Part shown: piece after piece, positions 62,036-64,000 of the stretch
Position numbering within the stretch: position 1 is the first letter of the stretch
How the letters are laid out: every line of letters begins with the position of its first letter
From: Anas platyrhynchos
Taxonomy: Eukaryota > Chordata > Aves > Anseriformes > Anatidae
Assembly (NCBI RefSeq): GCF_047663525.1
Contig: NC_092591.1
Span: 33,141,001 to 33,205,000 of the forward strand
Direction of reading: 5' to 3'
DNA length: 64,000 bases
Notes under the pieces: generated by a model
Seen by the model: the letters and a program-made list of their open reading frames with translations, nothing else
What the model was told of the DNA's origin: nothing
Databases searched by the model: none
Translations under genes and position numbers: made by a program

Positions 62036-62180
62036 GGTGGTTTATTATATTCCCCGGTTATTATTTTATTAGGGCTCTCTTTATAGCCGCAATCACAATA
62101 ATGCCCTGGAGTTTCGAGGAGGATTTTACATCTCTTTCGCACCACTCGCTCCGGCTTCTGGAAATATTTGTTTTGTGGGG
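62036..62180. promoter_or_regulatory. AT-rich motif block between CpG-rich blocks
   Basis: The sequence falls to low GC with words such as GGTTATTATTTTATTAGG, CTCTTTATAGCCG and CACAATAATGCC. These resemble HOX (TTTATTAGG, CAATAAT) and MEF2/CArG-like (TTTATAG) cores. The block is bounded on both sides by CpG-rich DNA. Weak call from motif content. Confidence 0.2.
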
Positions 62181-62559
62181 ACACGTGGGGAGTTGCAGCG
62201 ACTTGTGGAGCCCGGGCAGAGCATGCAAACTGGGTGCAAAGCTCAGGGCGGCAGCCACCGGGCCTTGGGAAGGTGGTGGTGGCACCCGCCTAGGTGCGCG
62301 GCCAGGGGATCGCAGCGAGGTTTGGCGGAGCTGTGAAAAGCAGAGATCAGCTTGTCTTGCTTTAACCTACATTAGCTCCGGGTCCATATGGTAGATGCTG
62401 CCTGTGGATCTCCAGCACCAAAGCGGGGCCTATTCTTGCACGCCGCCCTGCTTGTGCCAGATGGTGCCTGGACCAAGTGGCCATGCGTGGGGTGGCTCTG
62501 GTTAGCCTAATAAACGTCCAATACAAGTCAAAAATCAAAACACACACATACTAACATCT

Positions 62560-62759
62560 GCTAGAGCCTGCAGTACCCAGCTAGCCTTTCAATACTGAAT
62601 TAAAGAGCCCCACAGCCCTTCTGTTCCCCTAGGTTAGACACTCATTACCATTTATCAAGCACTGATGTTATCTGGCCTCTCATTTTATTTAGTACCGAAG
62701 CTATTAGCATCAGATTTGATTTTGACAGTTGACGCTGCTGCTGGTAAAGCCGGGATCTG
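62560..62759. promoter_or_regulatory. Candidate regulatory element with MEIS-type site
   Basis: A repeat-free, AT-rich block immediately left of the largest CpG island. It includes CTCATTACCATTTATC at 62641-62656, GTTATCTGG near 62668 (GATA-type) and CAGATTTGATTTTGACAGTT at 62711-62730, in which TGACAG is the MEIS/TGIF core and TTGAT a possible PBX-type half. The sharp change in composition argues for a functional unit. Motif evidence only. Confidence 0.3.
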
Positions 62760-62912
62760 GCCGGGCGGATCGCCGCAAAATTCCGAGTCCATCAGCGGCG
62801 ACACATTCCTCCTCCCGCCTTGTTTACGAGGCCGAGACAAAAGAGCTCCCCTCGGGTGCCTCTGCCCGCGCCTCGGCTCCCCCGCAGCCCCCGCACCGTG
62901 CCCGCGGTGCCC

Positions 62913-62984
62913 CCCCATCCCCATCCCCATCCCCATCCCCATCCCCATCCCCATCCCCATCCCCTTCCCCATCCCCTTCCCCAC
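62913..62984. repeat. (CCCCAT)12 hexamer repeat, G-quadruplex-prone
   Basis: Twelve hexamer units: eight perfect CCCCAT, then CCCCTT, CCCCAT, CCCCTT and CCCCAC. The minus strand is (GGGGAT)n, twelve evenly spaced G4 runs with two-base loops, a strong G-quadruplex candidate. It encodes Pro-Ile repeats in one frame, but nothing suggests translation. Confidence 0.95.
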
Positions 62985-63189
62985 CCCGGGACCGGCTCCG
63001 CGGGGAGGCGCGGCCGGGGGGCGCCGCTTCGTGCTGCCGCGGCCGGGACCCGGCTTCTCCCCCCCTTTTTCTCCCCCCCGGTCCCAAAAGAGCCCGGGCT
63101 GGGGAACGGCAGCGGCAGCCCCGAGGCCCCAGGGCGGCTTCCCAGGTGCCCCACGCCGCCAAGGTTCGCAGCCTTGCGAGCGCGGCGCT

Positions 63190-63400
63190 GGCATAAAGGT
63201 GGCAAGACCTCATTACCATACAGCTGAAGGTTTATCTCTCCCTCCCCAACCCCCCCCTCCCCCCCCCCGCCTCCCTCCGGCCTCCCATCCATTTAACAAG
63301 CTGAACTAAACAGCCACATGAAAGGCCTTCTCTGTGCTTGGCTTTAATGAGGGACACGCGACCCGACAATAAGCGCCCGCTGCAATCAGGCCGACGCTCG
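63190..63400. promoter_or_regulatory. AT-richer motif block inside CpG island
   Basis: Within the island, 63190-63235 and 63290-63375 drop in GC. They contain CATAAAGG, CTCATTACCATAC at 63209-63221, GGTTTATCTC, GGCTTTAATGAGG and GACAATAAGCG. The 11-mer CTCATTACCAT here is the same as at 62641-62651. TTTAATGAG is a homeodomain-type core. Possibly a proximal promoter element; weak call. Confidence 0.25.
63238..63282. repeat. C-rich low-complexity tract
   Basis: CTCCCTCCCCAACCCCCCCC-type polypyrimidine sequence with a run of ten C. The opposite strand is G-rich and may also form G-quadruplexes. Confidence 0.85.
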
Positions 63401-63545
63401 GCTGGCACACGCCGCCCCGCAGCCCCCATCGCCCCCCCCAGCCCCAAGCCCGGCTCCCCGGGGGGGTCCCCACCGCTCCTCGCCCCCCGCCCCGGCCGGG
63501 CTGCGGTGCCCCGGCGCGTCCCGGAGGCGGTGGCGGGGCCGTCCC

Positions 63546-63565
63546 GTGCCGTGCCGTGCCGTGCC
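63546..63565. repeat. (GTGCC)4 pentamer repeat
   Basis: Four perfect GTGCC units in the CpG island. Similar GTGCC words follow near 63575-63581. Confidence 0.88.
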
Positions 63566-63640
63566 GAGCCGGTCGGTGCCGTGCGAGCGCCCCTTTTGCT
63601 TTTGCTTTCTGGGTCCAGCGGGGCGAGAGCGGGGAGCGGC

Positions 63641-63675
63641 GGGGACGGGACGGGACGGGCCGGGACGGGACGGGA
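63641..63675. repeat. (GGGAC)n pentamer repeat
   Basis: GGGAC/GGGCC units in tandem, about seven, with one CC interruption, followed by GGGAGCGGCGG. The G runs of three make a quadruplex possible on the plus strand. Confidence 0.88.
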
Positions 63676-63972
63676 GCGGCGGCCGTCGGGGGCCGAGCGG
63701 GGCGGCGAGGCGGGCAGGACGGGTGCTTTGCAACGCTTCGGCCCCTATTGTTCGGCCGCCCCGGGAGGCTGCTCCTCGGAGAGGCGTCCGCTTTTGCAGG
63801 GAGCTCTCCCTCCCCGCGCTGTAAATATCTCAACAGATGCTCGGCTCGCTCCTAATCAGCTCGGCTCCTCGGCGGCCAGCGCGGCGGCAGCGGCAGCGGA
63901 GCGGCAGCAGGGAATTAGCGCCGGTTCTGCGGGCTCCCCGCAACATTTGGCTCCTTTTTCCAGAAAGGAAAG

Positions 63973-63996
63973 ATGGAAAAGGGGAGGGATCGCCCG
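63973..63996 (+). other. ATG in strong Kozak context at edge (not a called gene)
   Basis: An ATG at 63973 has A at -3 and G at +4, a strong initiation context, and follows GC-rich leader-like sequence. Read straight through, it gives only eight codons (MEKGRDRP) before an in-frame TGA at 63997-63999. The same bases form GTGAG, a possible but poor splice donor (CCC before GT). It may therefore be a short upstream open frame in a 5' leader, a first coding exon, or nothing. Confidence 0.12.
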
Positions 63997-64000
63997 TGAG

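Larger units (their letters stand above)
61370..62340. promoter_or_regulatory. CpG-rich region with minisatellite
   Basis: Moderately to strongly CpG-rich sequence, densest at 61370-61800 and again at 62190-62340, interrupted by an AT-rich segment near 61980-62110. It carries the 22-base minisatellite at 61443-61585. No coding frame is recognisable. It is probably part of the same regulatory domain as the islands on either side. The boundaries are judged by eye. Confidence 0.45.
62760..64000. promoter_or_regulatory. Large CpG island reaching the window edge
   Basis: More than 1.2 kb of strongly GC-rich, CpG-dense DNA, cut at the right edge of the window. It includes a (CCCCAT)n tract, a C-rich run, two GC pentamer repeats and an AT-richer block at 63190-63400. 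Islands of this size usually mark promoters of developmental or housekeeping genes. The rightmost 170 bases (GCGGCAGCGGCAGCGG-type sequence, then a purine-rich stretch with an ATG) look like a 5' untranslated leader. Long Pro/Ile and Arg/Gly frames across the repeats are composition artefacts. The gene itself is not in the window. Confidence 0.65.

Noticed and set aside
62665-63309. Forward frame of 214 codons, the longest open frame in the window, with minus-strand frames up to about 170 codons in the same place
   Set aside because: It runs through the (CCCCAT)n tract and CpG island, so stops are rare because of GC content. The product is Pro/Ile repeats and Arg/Gly/Pro low complexity with no recognisable domain.
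63306-63855. Minus frame of 175 codons and plus frames of 92-99 codons near the right edge
   Set aside because: Pro/Arg/Gly-rich and spanning GTGCC and GGGAC repeats; no family resemblance.
1-64000. tRNA, rRNA, snoRNA, known microRNA or CRISPR array
   Set aside because: I looked for tRNA box sequences, familiar microRNA seeds such as let-7, miR-9, miR-124 and miR-10, and regularly spaced direct repeats, and found none. Remote RNA structures cannot be excluded by eye.
1-64000. Endogenous retrovirus or DNA transposon
   Set aside because: No long terminal repeat pair, gag/pol-like frame or terminal inverted repeat was recognised. Old fragments could be missed without a repeat library search.

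Overview
The window looks like a non-coding stretch of a bird (or other sauropsid) nuclear genome. The main evidence is three fragments of CR1-type LINE retrotransposons at 6652-6712 (minus), 34832-35328 (plus) and 46661-46797 (plus); CR1 is the dominant interspersed repeat of birds and is also common in turtles and crocodilians. The sequence has no bacterial gene organisation. Open frames are short, overlap on all strands, and show no recognisable protein family apart from the CR1 ORF2 remnant. I cannot name the species, the chromosome or the neighbouring gene from sequence alone.

Layout. From 1 to about 26 kb is mid-GC intergenic or intronic sequence with scattered homopolymers and microsatellites, one small CR1 tail, and one weak candidate exon (24284-24346). 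At 26.4-27.7 kb two CpG-rich blocks flank an AT-rich homeodomain-type palindrome; the second block (27170-27690) has a near-perfect splice donor and is the best internal candidate promoter. From 27.7 to 60.6 kb the sequence is again gene-poor, with the longest CR1 copy, several blocks rich in TAATTA and other developmental transcription-factor motifs (32.6, 41.5, 47.4-48.0 and 56.5 kb), a DR1 nuclear-receptor site (52825) and one protein-like minus-strand frame (56615-57034).

From 60.6 kb to the right edge the character changes. A cluster of CpG islands (60836-61080, 61370-62340, 62760-64000) alternates with AT-rich blocks carrying ATCGAT, TGACAG and CTCATTACCAT motifs, with GC-rich pentamer repeats, a 22-bp minisatellite and a strongly G-quadruplex-prone (GGGGAT)n tract. 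CpG islands broken up by homeodomain-rich blocks next to a gene desert are typical of developmental transcription-factor loci, so I infer that the window is the flank of such a gene, whose promoter or first exon is at or just beyond the right edge. This is inference; no coding exon of it is visible.

No RNA gene, CRISPR array, virus-derived gene or complete protein-coding gene could be supported. The regulatory calls rest on motif content only and have low confidence.
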